Source: a virus. Taken from it: 25,114 bases of DNA. Under the pieces are notes generated by a model that did not search any database, was not told the DNA's origin, and saw only the letters and a list, made by a program, of their open reading frames with translations. Shown here one piece after another: positions 1-8,083 of this stretch. The first letter of the stretch is position 1. Each line of letters opens with the position of its first letter. The DNA is taken from IMG/VR virus record IMGVR_UViG_3300031772_000263, positions 1-25,114 of that record. One strand, written 5' to 3'. The position numbers and the translations under genes were made by a program.

Positions 1-3000
1 ACCATTCGAGAAGAACATTTTTCCAGGCCCGACGGGCTTCCGAATCCGGATTCCAAATGTCCCTTCCGAAGATTTTGTCGAGTAACTTTTTGTGAGCGAT
101 GGGATATTCGTAAAGCCGGTAGGATCTGGTGAGATAAGACAGCAAGTTATCGAGGACGGTTTCCTTCCATGCCTCATTCGCCGCCGGATTGTATTCGACC
201 AGGCCGAGACCGAGATCTCGGCGAAGCATCCTAAAATCATAAAGCATCTGCTGAACTTCTTGGGATCCTCCAACCTGGTCGACGGGAATTTCTCCTCGAA
301 GGGCCCTGATGATTGTCCGCCTTGCGTCCGGATCGTTATCGACGGACTTCAGATACTTCATGATCGCCTTCCCCTGGATGGCGCCCTTGTACTGAGAACT
401 TCGGATCCCTTGGGTCGCTCGATCGAAGGCGTTGACAAGTTCCGTCGGAAGTCCACGGCCATAGGTAAAGTAACGGACCAAAAATTTATCTTTGAATTTC
501 TTAGCCGCGTACTCCATCGTCTTCCAGAAGTCACGCATCGGCTGAAGGCTGACATATCCTGATTCCGGCTTGATCCCGTTTCGCTCGAAGTATTCCTTAA
601 GCCTGGTTCGAAGCCGCTTCACTCGTTCGAAGACCGTCGATCGCTTCTTCCCGCCGAGTCTTTGATCCACAAAATTATCTACGCTCATACCCTCGAGGAG
701 GACCTCGGTCCCGATGTCGCGATCGAGATCGTCGGAAGAAACTTTATAGATTGCGTCCCGGATCGTCTTCCTGAATTTCGCTTCACCTTCGTCTCTTTCG
801 CGCTTGGCCGCGGAGATCTGCTCGGCCGTTCTTTCGGCTTCTTCATCGGCCGCGGCATCGGGCTCGCCCGGCGGCTTTCCTTTCGGACTTCGGCCGAATT
901 CTTCAGCAAAGCTCGGGCCCGTTTCTCCCGGGCGAATTGAAACGCCCTCGAGGATCGGCACTTCCTGGCCCTCTTCCGCAGTTCTTTTGGTGGCCCCGGT
1001 ATCTTCGATTCCTTCTTCAACCTGAATAACCTTCCCCGATTTGTCTTTCCTGACTCTCGGCTGCCGGCGAAGTCGGGCGAAGTTCCTCGCATATCTCCAG
1101 ATCGATTCCGGATAAGGGACGGATTTTCCCTCGGGATCTTTCGCATTCTTAAAGAAGTCCTCCCCGCGTTCGAGGATCGTCGAGTAAAGGTCGGCCCGAA
1201 TATCGGCCCCGGTCGGGCCGCTCGGGTAAAGGGAGTCCGTCTCATTTCGGAGCCAGGAGAAACCCTTTTCTTTTGGAAGATCGGAGAAGATCTTGTCGGC
1301 TTCTTCAGTAAGGCTTTCGCCGGCGGGCGTTAGAGTTTTTTTTTCTGCGGGAGGTCCGATCTTCGCGGCCGGTTCAACCCTCGCCGGCTTTATCATGCTC
1401 GCGACAAAATCCGGTGAGTACGTTTTTCCCGAAGGTTCGTGGACCCACTTTCCGTCCGGATATTTTTTAAGATCTGCAAGTTTGCCGGTCTTCGTCAATT
1501 CGGCGGGGATTGAAACCGTGGTTCCCTCCGGGGCTTTCGTGAACCAGTCCTTCGCCTTCGGACTATCAGGAAGAAGCGTATGAATCGCGCCCTTCGGGGT
1601 CGTAAATGTGATGATAGAAGAAACGGGGACGGGCTCTACCGCCTGGCGTGAAGGAGTCTGAGCCGCCTTAGAGGGGGAGGTAATGCCCTCTTCGGTAGAT
1701 GGAGGTGGTGCGCCGCCCCCGAGTTCTGCCGATTCAAGGGTCCCTTCTCCGGCCGCAATTCGTGTGGGCCGGATCCGACGTTGGACATATTTGCTTCGCT
1801 TGACTCCGGCGCCCCTGGCCCTCGTCGCAAGATCTCGGGCAAGTTCCTGGGAAGATCGGACGATTTCCTTTTCTCCGATCGTCGTGTACCAGAATTTACC
1901 GCGCTTTGTGAAGACGACTTCGACCGGGACTTCTTTCTCTTCGATCCCGCGAGTATAAATCTTCTGCGGCGCCGTAAGTTCCGAAGGGATTCTGATCGTC
2001 GTGCCGCGAGTCTGCCGAGAGAGCAGGCGACCCACTCCGACGGGTCTTGTCGGATCGATTATCAACGGCATCGCGTTCGGTCTTGAACTTTGAAGGATCG
2101 GATATCCTCGTTCATACTCCAGCCTGAGCGGTTGTTCCTTCAGTTCTTCAAGGCCGGAGAAAAGGATCCGGCCGGTCTCCTCGGCCGTCGGACGGGGCGC
2201 CCTCGGCTTTTCGCCCTCGATAACTCGAGGGACCGTCTTCTCGGGTTCCGGAGGAACCGCTGTTTCCGGCCTCGAGACAAAGGAAATCTCGGATGGTGAA
2301 TACGTATTTATGACATCGGCGTCGCCCTTCCGGAGGCGGACATTATAAAGAGGCTTCGGACCTTCGATGACGGCCTCGACTTCGCCGCGGCCCGATGGAG
2401 TATCGACAGTATCGCCGCGCTTGTAGGACATCGAATGATTTTTTACCGCTTCGGGCGCGGCAAAGGAAGCCGGAGCTTCTCTTACTTTTGCCGGCGGTGG
2501 CGGCGGCCCGAGGGGAAGTGGCGGCGCTGCCGCGGCCGGGGCGGCCGGTCGCCATCCAGTGTCCCAGGCCCTATATGTTGAAGCATAGTATTTTTTTCCA
2601 TTATTTTCTTCAACTTCCGCAGTATGTGGTTTCGTCGGACTGATTTTTAATACGATAAAAGATTTATCGCCTTTGATCCATTTCTCGCCGACGGCTTTGA
2701 ATATGGAATTTTCTGGCACGATCGGCGTGGTCCTGAAGGGAGCGATTCTTTCTTCTACTTTCGCCGGAGACGGAGCGGCCGGGCCCGGAGGAAGTGGCGG
2801 CGCTGCCGCGGCCGGGGCGGCCGTCGGGGTGGACGTCGTCGGCGGCTTCGTCCTTTCCATGGCCCTGACGCCGGGTCTTTCTTCGCCTTCGTATCTCTTT
2901 ATCGTCGGTTCTTTATAGGCGAGACTTTCTTTATTTCTTTGGATACTTTCATCAGTCGTCACGATCATCGCCTGAAAATCGGCGATCATCTTTTTTGCGT

Positions 3001-4846
3001 GAGCCTTCAGATCATCGAGAGTTGCGGGCGCCGCCGAAGTAGTGGGCGCGATCGCCGGCGCCGCCGTCGGTGGTTTGAAACTGATCGTCATGCCGCCGTC
3101 TCCGGTCGGCTTTACATCAAGGGCCATCGTCGGCGCGGCCGAGGCGGCCGGAATGATATCGACTTTACGAGTCGAGGGTCCTTCACCCGGCGGCCGGAGC
3201 GGCATCTGGACCGGATAGTTAACTCGTTTCAGCACCAGCCCCGCTTTCTCAGGCGTGATATTCAGTGCTCCCGCAAGATCATAAGGATCCACCTTCAGGC
3301 CCGCGGCCGCCCGCCCGTGTATGAAAGTGACCGCGGCGTTGATCTCCGGGATCGTGACGCGCCCTTCCTTGACGAATCTCTCCCCGATCGCTGGCGCCGA
3401 GATGACGGGAGGAGGAAGTTCTCCCGTCGGAGGCGCCGGAAGCGCCGCGGGTCGGCCCGGAAGAGCTTTTCTTGAAGGCTGGAGAATGTTTCTCGTCTCA
3501 ATGAAAATGTCCGATAGATTTGTCGGCGATCCCGCAGCTCTGGCCTCGGCATCGAATCGTCTCGATTCATCGAAGGCGGACCGAATTCCCTTAAGGTTCG
3601 TTCCAACCCTCGAGAACCAGGCATTCAATCCGTACTGGTAGGCTTTCTCGGTTAAATTCCGCTCATCCCAGGGAGTCGTCCCGTTGACGGCGTCCAAGGT
3701 AGCGGAGTTCACTCCAGCACGAAGGATCCAGGAAAGAGTTTTGAATCCGCCCTTCTCGAGATGAAGGATCGAAGTCATCGGGAAAAGAGCGCCGGCGATC
3801 GCGCCGCCCTTGAAGGCCTGGAGTTTATTCTGAAGAATTGCGTCCGGATCCTCGCCTCCCCACTCGACAGCTGCGGCCGCAAGACTGAGTTGGACCGATC
3901 CCCTGGCCATGGACTTCAAATATTCCCGGACAATTCCGGCGCCCTTCGTGGCCGGAAACAATTTATCGGCGAGTTTCCCGGTGATCGAGAACGGAGAGGC
4001 TTTCAAGATTCCGCTCTTCGACGCCTCGACAAGATCCATCATGAGTTCAAAAGCCTTGGATCCTGGCTGATATCGAAGTCCAAATCTCGTCGTTTCGAGG
4101 GCGCCCGGAATCATCGTTTTCGCCCCGATCTTGCCGACTATTCGGGCGGCGCCGGCGGCGACTCCCGGACCGATCATGCCGCCGAGTTCGCCGAGGCCTC
4201 CGCCGATCTTGCCGGCAGTCGTCCTCGCCTCCGGAGTCTCGAGCCCGGCCGCCCCGAGCGCCGCCTTCGGGATTCCCCAGAAGAGACCGTTGAGAAATCC
4301 CGTCATGGTCTGGACGGGAAGGTCCAAGACTTGCGCGAATTTGTCGATCGACTTGATGTCTTCGCGCTCGAACATCATCTCGGTCGACCTGGTCATTTGC
4401 TCCGGGGTCAGGGCCATCGGCATTCTGCCAGCGGCCCGGGCCTTGGCCTCCGTCTCCCGGAGCGCAATCTTCTCTTTCGGCCGGGCCGGGCCGATCGTCG
4501 CCTTGCCCTCGGCCAGGGCTCCCTCGGAAATCGCACGTTGAAGGATGAAATCGAAGACGTTGTCCGACCTTGGATCCCCAGGATCCAGAGGATTCGCCGG
4601 GATCTCGCCCTCATATCCGGAGGCACTCAGACTACTGCGAAGGATGTCGTCGATCTTGGAGGAAATATTCCCTTCTTCCTGCGGCTCTATCCCAAGTCTC
4701 GAGGGTCTTTTATCCAGATCCGTCCCGGAAGATGGCATAGCTCCATAGCCGATCTGCCCGAAAAGTCTCTCGATCATTGAATCGATGTCGGAAGAAGTTC
4801 TCGTCGTCTTCTTCTGCGTGTCGATCTGAAGCGAAGGAGCAAACAC
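1..4846 (-). CDS. Giant multidomain (polyvalent-type) virion/ejection protein, 3' end beyond the window
   Basis: An open frame of 1615 codons without a stop starts at a GTG (4844-4846), seven bases after a GAGG ribosome-binding site that overlaps the upstream gene's stop, and leaves the left edge still open. ATG at codon 24 is an alternative start. Visible layout: polar N-terminus (1-140); Gly/Ala-rich hydrophobic stretches (about 185-245 and 345-360); Pro/Ala linkers; a possible helix-turn-helix (about 497-550); two copies of a PAAPAAAAPPLP linker (about 675 and 767) around a small lysine-rich module; an SH3-like stretch (about 803-860); two related domains beginning GTTIRIPSELT (948) and GTTVSIPAELT (1108); sigma-like region 2 (about 1205-1265) and region 4 (about 1360-1425) segments; then a helical stretch to 1615. 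Very large mosaic proteins at the end of a podovirus structural operon are typically internal proteins ejected with the DNA. That role is inferred; the open frame is certain. Confidence 0.85.
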   Translation of the reverse strand, partial: MFAPSLQIDTQKKTTRTSSDIDSMIERLFGQIGYGAMPSSGTDLDKRPSRLGIEPQEEGNISSKIDDILRSSLSASGYEGEIPANPLDPGDPRSDNVFDFILQRAISEGALAEGKATIGPARPKEKIALRETEAKARAAGRMPMALTPEQMTRSTEMMFEREDIKSIDKFAQVLDLPVQTMTGFLNGLFWGIPKAALGAAGLETPEARTTAGKIGGGLGELGGMIGPGVAAGAARIVGKIGAKTMIPGALETTRFGLRYQPGSKAFELMMDLVEASKSGILKASPFSITGKLADKLFPATKGAGIVREYLKSMARGSVQLSLAAAAVEWGGEDPDAILQNKLQAFKGGAIAGALFPMTSILHLEKGGFKTLSWILRAGVNSATLDAVNGTTPWDERNLTEKAYQYGLNAWFSRVGTNLKGIRSAFDESRRFDAEARAAGSPTNLSDIFIETRNILQPSRKALPGRPAALPAPPTGELPPPVISAPAIGERFVKEGRVTIPEINAAVTFIHGRAAAGLKVDPYDLAGALNITPEKAGLVLKRVNYPVQMPLRPPGEGPSTRKVDIIPAASAAPTMALDVKPTGDGGMTISFKPPTAAPAIAPTTSAAPATLDDLKAHAKKMIADFQAMIVTTDESIQRNKESLAYKEPTIKRYEGEERPGVRAMERTKPPTTSTPTAAPAAAAPPLPPGPAAPSPAKVEERIAPFRTTPIVPENSIFKAVGEKWIKGDKSFIVLKISPTKPHTAEVEENNGKKYYASTYRAWDTGWRPAAPAAAAPPLPLGPPPPPAKVREAPASFAAPEAVKNHSMSYKRGDTVDTPSGRGEVEAVIEGPKPLYNVRLRKGDADVINTYSPSEISFVSRPETAVPPEPEKTVPRVIEGEKPRAPRPTAEETGRILFSGLEELKEQPLRLEYERGYPILQSSRPNAMPLIIDPTRPVGVGRLLSRQTRGTTIRIPSELTAPQKIYTRGIEEKEVPVEVVFTKRGKFWYTTIGEKEIVRSSQELARDLATRARGAGVKRSKYVQRRIRPTRIAAGEGTLESAELGGGAPPPSTEEGITSPSKAAQTPSRQAVEPVPVSSIITFTTPKGAIHTLLPDSPKAKDWFTKAPEGTTVSIPAELTKTGKLADLKKYPDGKWVHEPSGKTYSPDFVASMIKPARVEPAAKIGPPAEKKTLTPAGESLTEEADKIFSDLPKEKGFSWLRNETDSLYPSGPTGADIRADLYSTILERGEDFFKNAKDPEGKSVPYPESIWRYARNFARLRRQPRVRKDKSGKVIQVEEGIEDTGATKRTAEEGQEVPILEGVSIRPGETGPSFAEEFGRSPKGKPPGEPDAAADEEAERTAEQISAAKRERDEGEAKFRKTIRDAIYKVSSDDLDRDIGTEVLLEGMSVDNFVDQRLGGKKRSTVFERVKRLRTRLKEYFERNGIKPESGYVSLQPMRDFWKTMEYAAKKFKDKFLVRYFTYGRGLPTELVNAFDRATQGIRSSQYKGAIQGKAIMKYLKSVDNDPDARRTIIRALRGEIPVDQVGGSQEVQQMLYDFRMLRRDLGLGLVEYNPAANEAWKETVLDNLLSYLTRSYRLYEYPIAHKKLLDKIFGRDIWNPDSEARRAWKNVLLEW
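2514..2547 (-). repeat. 34-bp direct repeat, copy B (inside the giant gene)
   Basis: A 34-base segment is identical to 2790-2823, 276 bp (92 codons) away and in the same reading frame. It encodes the linker PAAPAAAAPPLP. The stretch between the copies includes an AT-richer section (about 2580-2710) coding for a compact lysine-rich module. Confidence 0.9.
2790..2823 (-). repeat. 34-bp direct repeat, copy A (inside the giant gene)
   Basis: Perfect partner of 2514-2547 in the same orientation and frame. Being identical at DNA level, not only at protein level, the pair looks like a recent duplication or a recombination scar rather than convergent low-complexity coding. Confidence 0.9.
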
Positions 4847-4849
4847 GGT

Positions 4850-5869
4850 TTACCTCACGGCCGCATTTTTCTTAAGCCACTGATAAACGTACTGGATCGC
4901 ACTTTCGGGCGGCTTGTTCTCCATCCCGGCGACCTTCGCCCGAATCTTCTTCATGAGAATATCATCCGAGACTGCGGCAAGTTCGGGCTCGAAAAGTCCA
5001 CCTTCTTCGGCGAGGGGAAGATCCCATCCTTCCGTCCGTTTCGCGCCCGTCTTCATCATTGCCGGGTTCCAGTAGTTCTCGAGGATTCGACGTTGACCGC
5101 CGGTCGGCATATTTCCCTGGGCGATCGAGGAGCGGACTTTCGAGATCTCCGTCAAGAGTTGTCCGCGGCGGTCTTCGGGAAGTTTCGGAATTAGGGATTT
5201 CGATTTTTCCGCATCCTGAAGAACGTCGATCAGATCCGTCGCCATTTTCTCGAATCGAGTTAAAGACTTCTCGGAAGTCTCCTGGCCAAGTTTATCGTAA
5301 TCCGTGAGCGCCTTGATTCTTTCAGTTACCACGGCTTCTCCCCGGACCACCCTGTCTTTCGCATTCTCGGCGATCGTCCGGCCCTGTTCGATCTCCGATT
5401 GACGGGCAAGCAGAGCGTTCTGGACGCCTTCCTGGGACCAATTCTCGATAAGTCCTTCAATATCGACGCCGGGGACGACCGTCGAAGGAAAGAGTTTTCG
5501 GAGCGGAGCTGCGGTCCGGCGGATATGTTCTTGAGCCTTAAGTTTCAACGCCTCCGCCTTAGCGACGTCGCCTTCCATTTCGGCCTTCAGTGCCTGGGCC
5601 GTGTAGGACTTGACCGGCGCTTTATTCGAGGCCTCGTTGACGAACTGCTGGCCGATGACTTCGAGTTGACCGGCGATTTGCTCTCTTGTATTTCGACTCC
5701 AGGCCTCGCTCTGCTTTTCGATGTATTCGCCCTGGCCCTTTCGTTCCTGCTCCAGGAGGCCACGCCGGCCGGCGAACTCTTTCTCCATGAGCCCTTCTTT
5801 CATGAAGTATTCGAGAAGACTCTGGATATTTCTGTTGAACTGCGCTCGAGTCCCGGATGACTGGGCCAT
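4850..5869 (-). CDS. Helical internal virion/ejection protein candidate
   Basis: 339 residues. ATG preceded by AGGAGG with a 5-nt gap, an excellent ribosome-binding site. The protein is almost entirely predicted helix with many charged heptad-like stretches (about 20-130 and 160-230), e.g. LLEQERKGQGEYIEKQSEAW, and has no signal peptide or membrane segment. The C-terminal 70 residues are more mixed (ENYWNPAMMKTG, then a YVYQWLKK end). I do not recognise a family. Its position between the tail genes and the giant gene, immediately upstream of the latter, fits an internal core or ejection protein such as those of P22- or T7-like phages. This is inference from context and helical content. Confidence 0.75.
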   Translation of the reverse strand: MAQSSGTRAQFNRNIQSLLEYFMKEGLMEKEFAGRRGLLEQERKGQGEYIEKQSEAWSRNTREQIAGQLEVIGQQFVNEASNKAPVKSYTAQALKAEMEGDVAKAEALKLKAQEHIRRTAAPLRKLFPSTVVPGVDIEGLIENWSQEGVQNALLARQSEIEQGRTIAENAKDRVVRGEAVVTERIKALTDYDKLGQETSEKSLTRFEKMATDLIDVLQDAEKSKSLIPKLPEDRRGQLLTEISKVRSSIAQGNMPTGGQRRILENYWNPAMMKTGAKRTEGWDLPLAEEGGLFEPELAAVSDDILMKKIRAKVAGMENKPPESAIQYVYQWLKKNAAVR

Positions 5870-5878
5870 CGGAACCTC

Positions 5879-6205
5879 CTATTTCAGACTGAACTTGGGG
5901 ATTTGAAATCCGCCTGAAGTTCCCGGCATCGAGACCCCGGGAGTCGCAAGACTGAATGCCGGCGTACTCGATCCTCCGCCGGCCGCCGCCGAAGTCCCGC
6001 CCAGAAGGCCGCTCTTGAGAAGCATGAAAAGCAACATTCCGATACTTCCGAGGTCGATCGGCTCGTCCGGTTGCGTCGCGACAGTCTGTGAGACTCGCGG
6101 CTTGCCGGCCATCCTCATTTGATCGATGATCGATTTCGCCGGATTGAGCGGTCCCGCACTTCTCAGAAGACTCGCGAGAAACTCCATTCCGTTTTCGTTG
6201 GCCAT
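5879..6205 (-). CDS. Small hydrophobic, Gly/Ser-rich virion-region protein
   Basis: 108 residues from the ATG at 6205, one base after the upstream stop and with GGAG seven bases before it. An ATG four codons earlier, inside the upstream gene, is less likely. A polar N-terminal half is followed by one strongly hydrophobic helix (IGMLLFMLLKSGLL, about 56-69), then a Gly/Ala/Ser/Pro-rich tail ending in IPKFSLK. One membrane-spanning segment in a small protein among ejection-type genes could mean a component that inserts into the host envelope during DNA delivery; a holin-like role is also possible. No family recognised. Confidence 0.7.
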   Translation of the reverse strand: MANENGMEFLASLLRSAGPLNPAKSIIDQMRMAGKPRVSQTVATQPDEPIDLGSIGMLLFMLLKSGLLGGTSAAAGGGSSTPAFSLATPGVSMPGTSGGFQIPKFSLK

Positions 6206-6206
6206 C

Positions 6207-7313
6207 TTAAGCTCCATAACTCGCCATCAAAGACTTGATATACTCGAGCCACATGGCCCAGTTTGCAGATCCTTCGCCTCTTCGACCCGCGTTAATCATT
6301 TCCATGGCTGTGTTGTAGTCCATCCCGGTCGAGAACATGAGCTGAGCGACCTTAGCTCTTTCCATGTTCATGGTCGCGGGAGTCTTCTCGAACTCCATTC
6401 CTTGACCGAAGACCGACTGAGCCAGGCCGGTCATATCGATGTAGTCCGCCTTCTTCTTTTCTTCGTTGCTGATGAGAAGATCCCTAATCATTCCTCCGAC
6501 GCCCTGACTTGTCGTAAGATCGAGATCGGAGATCGCAGCCTGGCCGGCGCCGGTCCCGAGAAGGCCCTGAGACTGAAGACTCCGAAGTTGAGCGGCCTTC
6601 GTCGCCGCGGCCTGTCGGCGCATCGTGTCGGCGCCGCCGGTCATCGCCGCGTTGAGGAAGGACTCCGAATATCCGGGCTTCTTTTCGAGGGCTTCCCGGC
6701 CGCGACCCATGAGGGCGTCCATGTACGACTTCATCTCCGGAGAGAAGTTCCAGTCGGTGAGAAGATTCTTTCCCTTCCCGATGAGAGCAAGATAAAGATC
6801 GTTCAATTCCGCCGGGAATTTATACTGGCCCGACGTCGTCCCGCCGGCGCCGCTCTTGCAGTCGGCCCCGTAACCGATGTCCTGGCACCATTTGACGCAC
6901 TCGCATTGAGTCCCTTCCGGCTTTGAGATGGGGACGTAGCCGGCCTCGCAGGCCGTCTCTCCGGCCCCAAGCATATACTTCTTTCCGCGCTCGGGACATC
7001 CGGCCCACGGATCGCCCTTCGACTTTGTCCCTGGAGTTTCGCCGGGTTTCTTTATGATCGGATCTTCTCCGATTTTTCGCTTGGGAGTTTTGGCGCATTC
7101 GGCGATACATTTCGATCGATTGTAGCCGGCCGGAAAATTCCTTATGCAGTCGTTGTAGCACTTCTTTTTGGGATCTATTTCCGGGGTTGTGTCCCCAGGA
7201 TTTACGATTTTCTTCGGCACTGGTTCGGGGACATCCCCAGTTATACCAGGAGTTGCGCCTGCGCGTGGAAAAGTCGGACTTACATTTTTTCCGTAGAAGT
7301 AACCGCCTGGCAT
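6207..7313 (-). CDS. Cysteine-rich ejection/virion protein with twin CX3C motif
   Basis: 368 residues; AGGAG eight bases before the ATG. Three parts are visible. Residues 1-50 are Pro/Gly-rich and look disordered. Residues 52-152 hold ten cysteines: C52, C56, C69 and C73 form a CX3C-X12-CX3C pair (CYNDC...CIAEC), followed by C106, C122, C137, C139, C143 and C152. Residues about 163-368 are helical with Ala/Gln/Arg-rich stretches (e.g. SLQSQGLLGTGAGQAAISDL), a texture common in ejection proteins encoded next to phage tail genes. Cysteine clusters like this are unusual in a protein folded in a reducing cytoplasm; they may bind metal or form disulfides after release. Function inferred from location only. 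Confidence 0.8.
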   Translation of the reverse strand: MPGGYFYGKNVSPTFPRAGATPGITGDVPEPVPKKIVNPGDTTPEIDPKKKCYNDCIRNFPAGYNRSKCIAECAKTPKRKIGEDPIIKKPGETPGTKSKGDPWAGCPERGKKYMLGAGETACEAGYVPISKPEGTQCECVKWCQDIGYGADCKSGAGGTTSGQYKFPAELNDLYLALIGKGKNLLTDWNFSPEMKSYMDALMGRGREALEKKPGYSESFLNAAMTGGADTMRRQAAATKAAQLRSLQSQGLLGTGAGQAAISDLDLTTSQGVGGMIRDLLISNEEKKKADYIDMTGLAQSVFGQGMEFEKTPATMNMERAKVAQLMFSTGMDYNTAMEMINAGRRGEGSANWAMWLEYIKSLMASYGA

Positions 7314-7322
7314 CGGATTCTC

Positions 7323-7721
7323 CTAAATCAGCGGAGCTCGTCCGATAAGGTTTCGGACTGATCCGCCGACCCCAAGTCCGGTCTTCGGGACGGTTGTTTT
7401 ATTCTTCGGCACAGGGATCGTCCCTTTTCCCGCGTACGCGCTCAAGACTTCCGGCCAGGCTTGCATAAGGGAGCTCATGAAGTCTTCGCCGAAAGGATTC
7501 CTCGGCCCCTGGCCCTCTGGCCAGCCCCATCCTTCATAGGCGGCATTACGGTTTGCGCCGCCTCCGAGGGTGTACATATCGGCCAGACCCAAGAAAGGAC
7601 TTTGATATCCTCTCGGCAGTTCGGTCGTCGTCTGCGTGGCGGTCTGATCTTTCTTGCCGAAAAGAGACTGGGCCAGTTGGATCCCAGTGAGAGCCAACAT
7701 TAAGATTGTGCCGATGTCCAT
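7323..7721 (-). CDS. Small virion-region protein with N-terminal hydrophobic helix
   Basis: 132 residues from the ATG at 7721, one base after the upstream stop and just after GGAGG, which makes it better than an ATG 12 codons earlier within the upstream gene. The N-terminus (MDIGTILMLALTGIQLAQSL) is a hydrophobic helix, followed by KK and a polar, Gly/Pro/Asn-rich body, with a lysine-rich linker near 115. No known family. The arrangement (short hydrophobic N-terminus, glycine-rich remainder, placed before two ejection-type genes) suggests a small ejected or membrane-contacting protein; this is inference. Confidence 0.72.
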   Translation of the reverse strand: MDIGTILMLALTGIQLAQSLFGKKDQTATQTTTELPRGYQSPFLGLADMYTLGGGANRNAAYEGWGWPEGQGPRNPFGEDFMSSLMQAWPEVLSAYAGKGTIPVPKNKTTVPKTGLGVGGSVRNLIGRAPLI

Positions 7722-7722
7722 G

Positions 7723-8079
7723 TTAACCTCCCCGATCTTCTCGTTGAAATTCGACAAGTTGTTTTAAGTAACCGTTCGCCGTGTCGAGTTTGCTCCCGAG
7801 GTCTCGAAGACAAAGTTGCATCGCCTCGGCCCGGTGAAGACTTTCCTTCGTATTTTCTAGAACAGTCTCCGTGTTTTTGATGTGAAGAATTTGAGATTCC
7901 ATCTCAGATCGATTCATGCGAGTCTCCCTGCCCCCGTTTCCCCCGGATGTGGCAAGGGCCGGCTTCATGACTTTAACGAAACTGGTCAGTTGTTTTATAA
8001 GAACCGTCACGAATATAAGGACGATCGCGGCGATCCCGCCGTTGACCAGAATCTTCGTGAGGAGTGGAAGGTCGTTCAT
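7723..8079 (-). CDS. Single-pass membrane protein with cytoplasmic coiled coil (holin or spanin-like candidate)
   Basis: 118 residues from the ATG at 8079, four bases after the fibre gene's stop and with GGAG about ten bases before it. Longer in-frame starts lie inside the fibre gene and give no better ribosome-binding site. One clear membrane helix lies at about 12-34 (GGIAAIVLIFVTVLIK). It is followed by a Gly-rich turn and a charged helix (about 56-112) with heptad character. A small protein with a membrane anchor and coiled coil after the tail fibre is often part of the lysis cassette or a membrane-associated delivery factor, but no endolysin was found beside it, so the holin call is weak. 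Confidence 0.72.
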   Translation of the reverse strand: MNDLPLLTKILVNGGIAAIVLIFVTVLIKQLTSFVKVMKPALATSGGNGGRETRMNRSEMESQILHIKNTETVLENTKESLHRAEAMQLCLRDLGSKLDTANGYLKQLVEFQREDRGG

Positions 8080-8083
8080 TATC

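Noticed and set aside
2342-2347. TATAAT on the minus strand inside the giant gene
   Set aside because: No -35 element or TGn extension, and no gene start follows; it is part of ordinary coding sequence.
3761-4780. Plus-strand open frame of 339 codons opposite the giant gene
   Set aside because: Arg/Ser/Pro-rich translation without domains, no ribosome-binding site, and the opposite strand carries a continuous frame joined to its neighbours. It is a shadow of codon bias.
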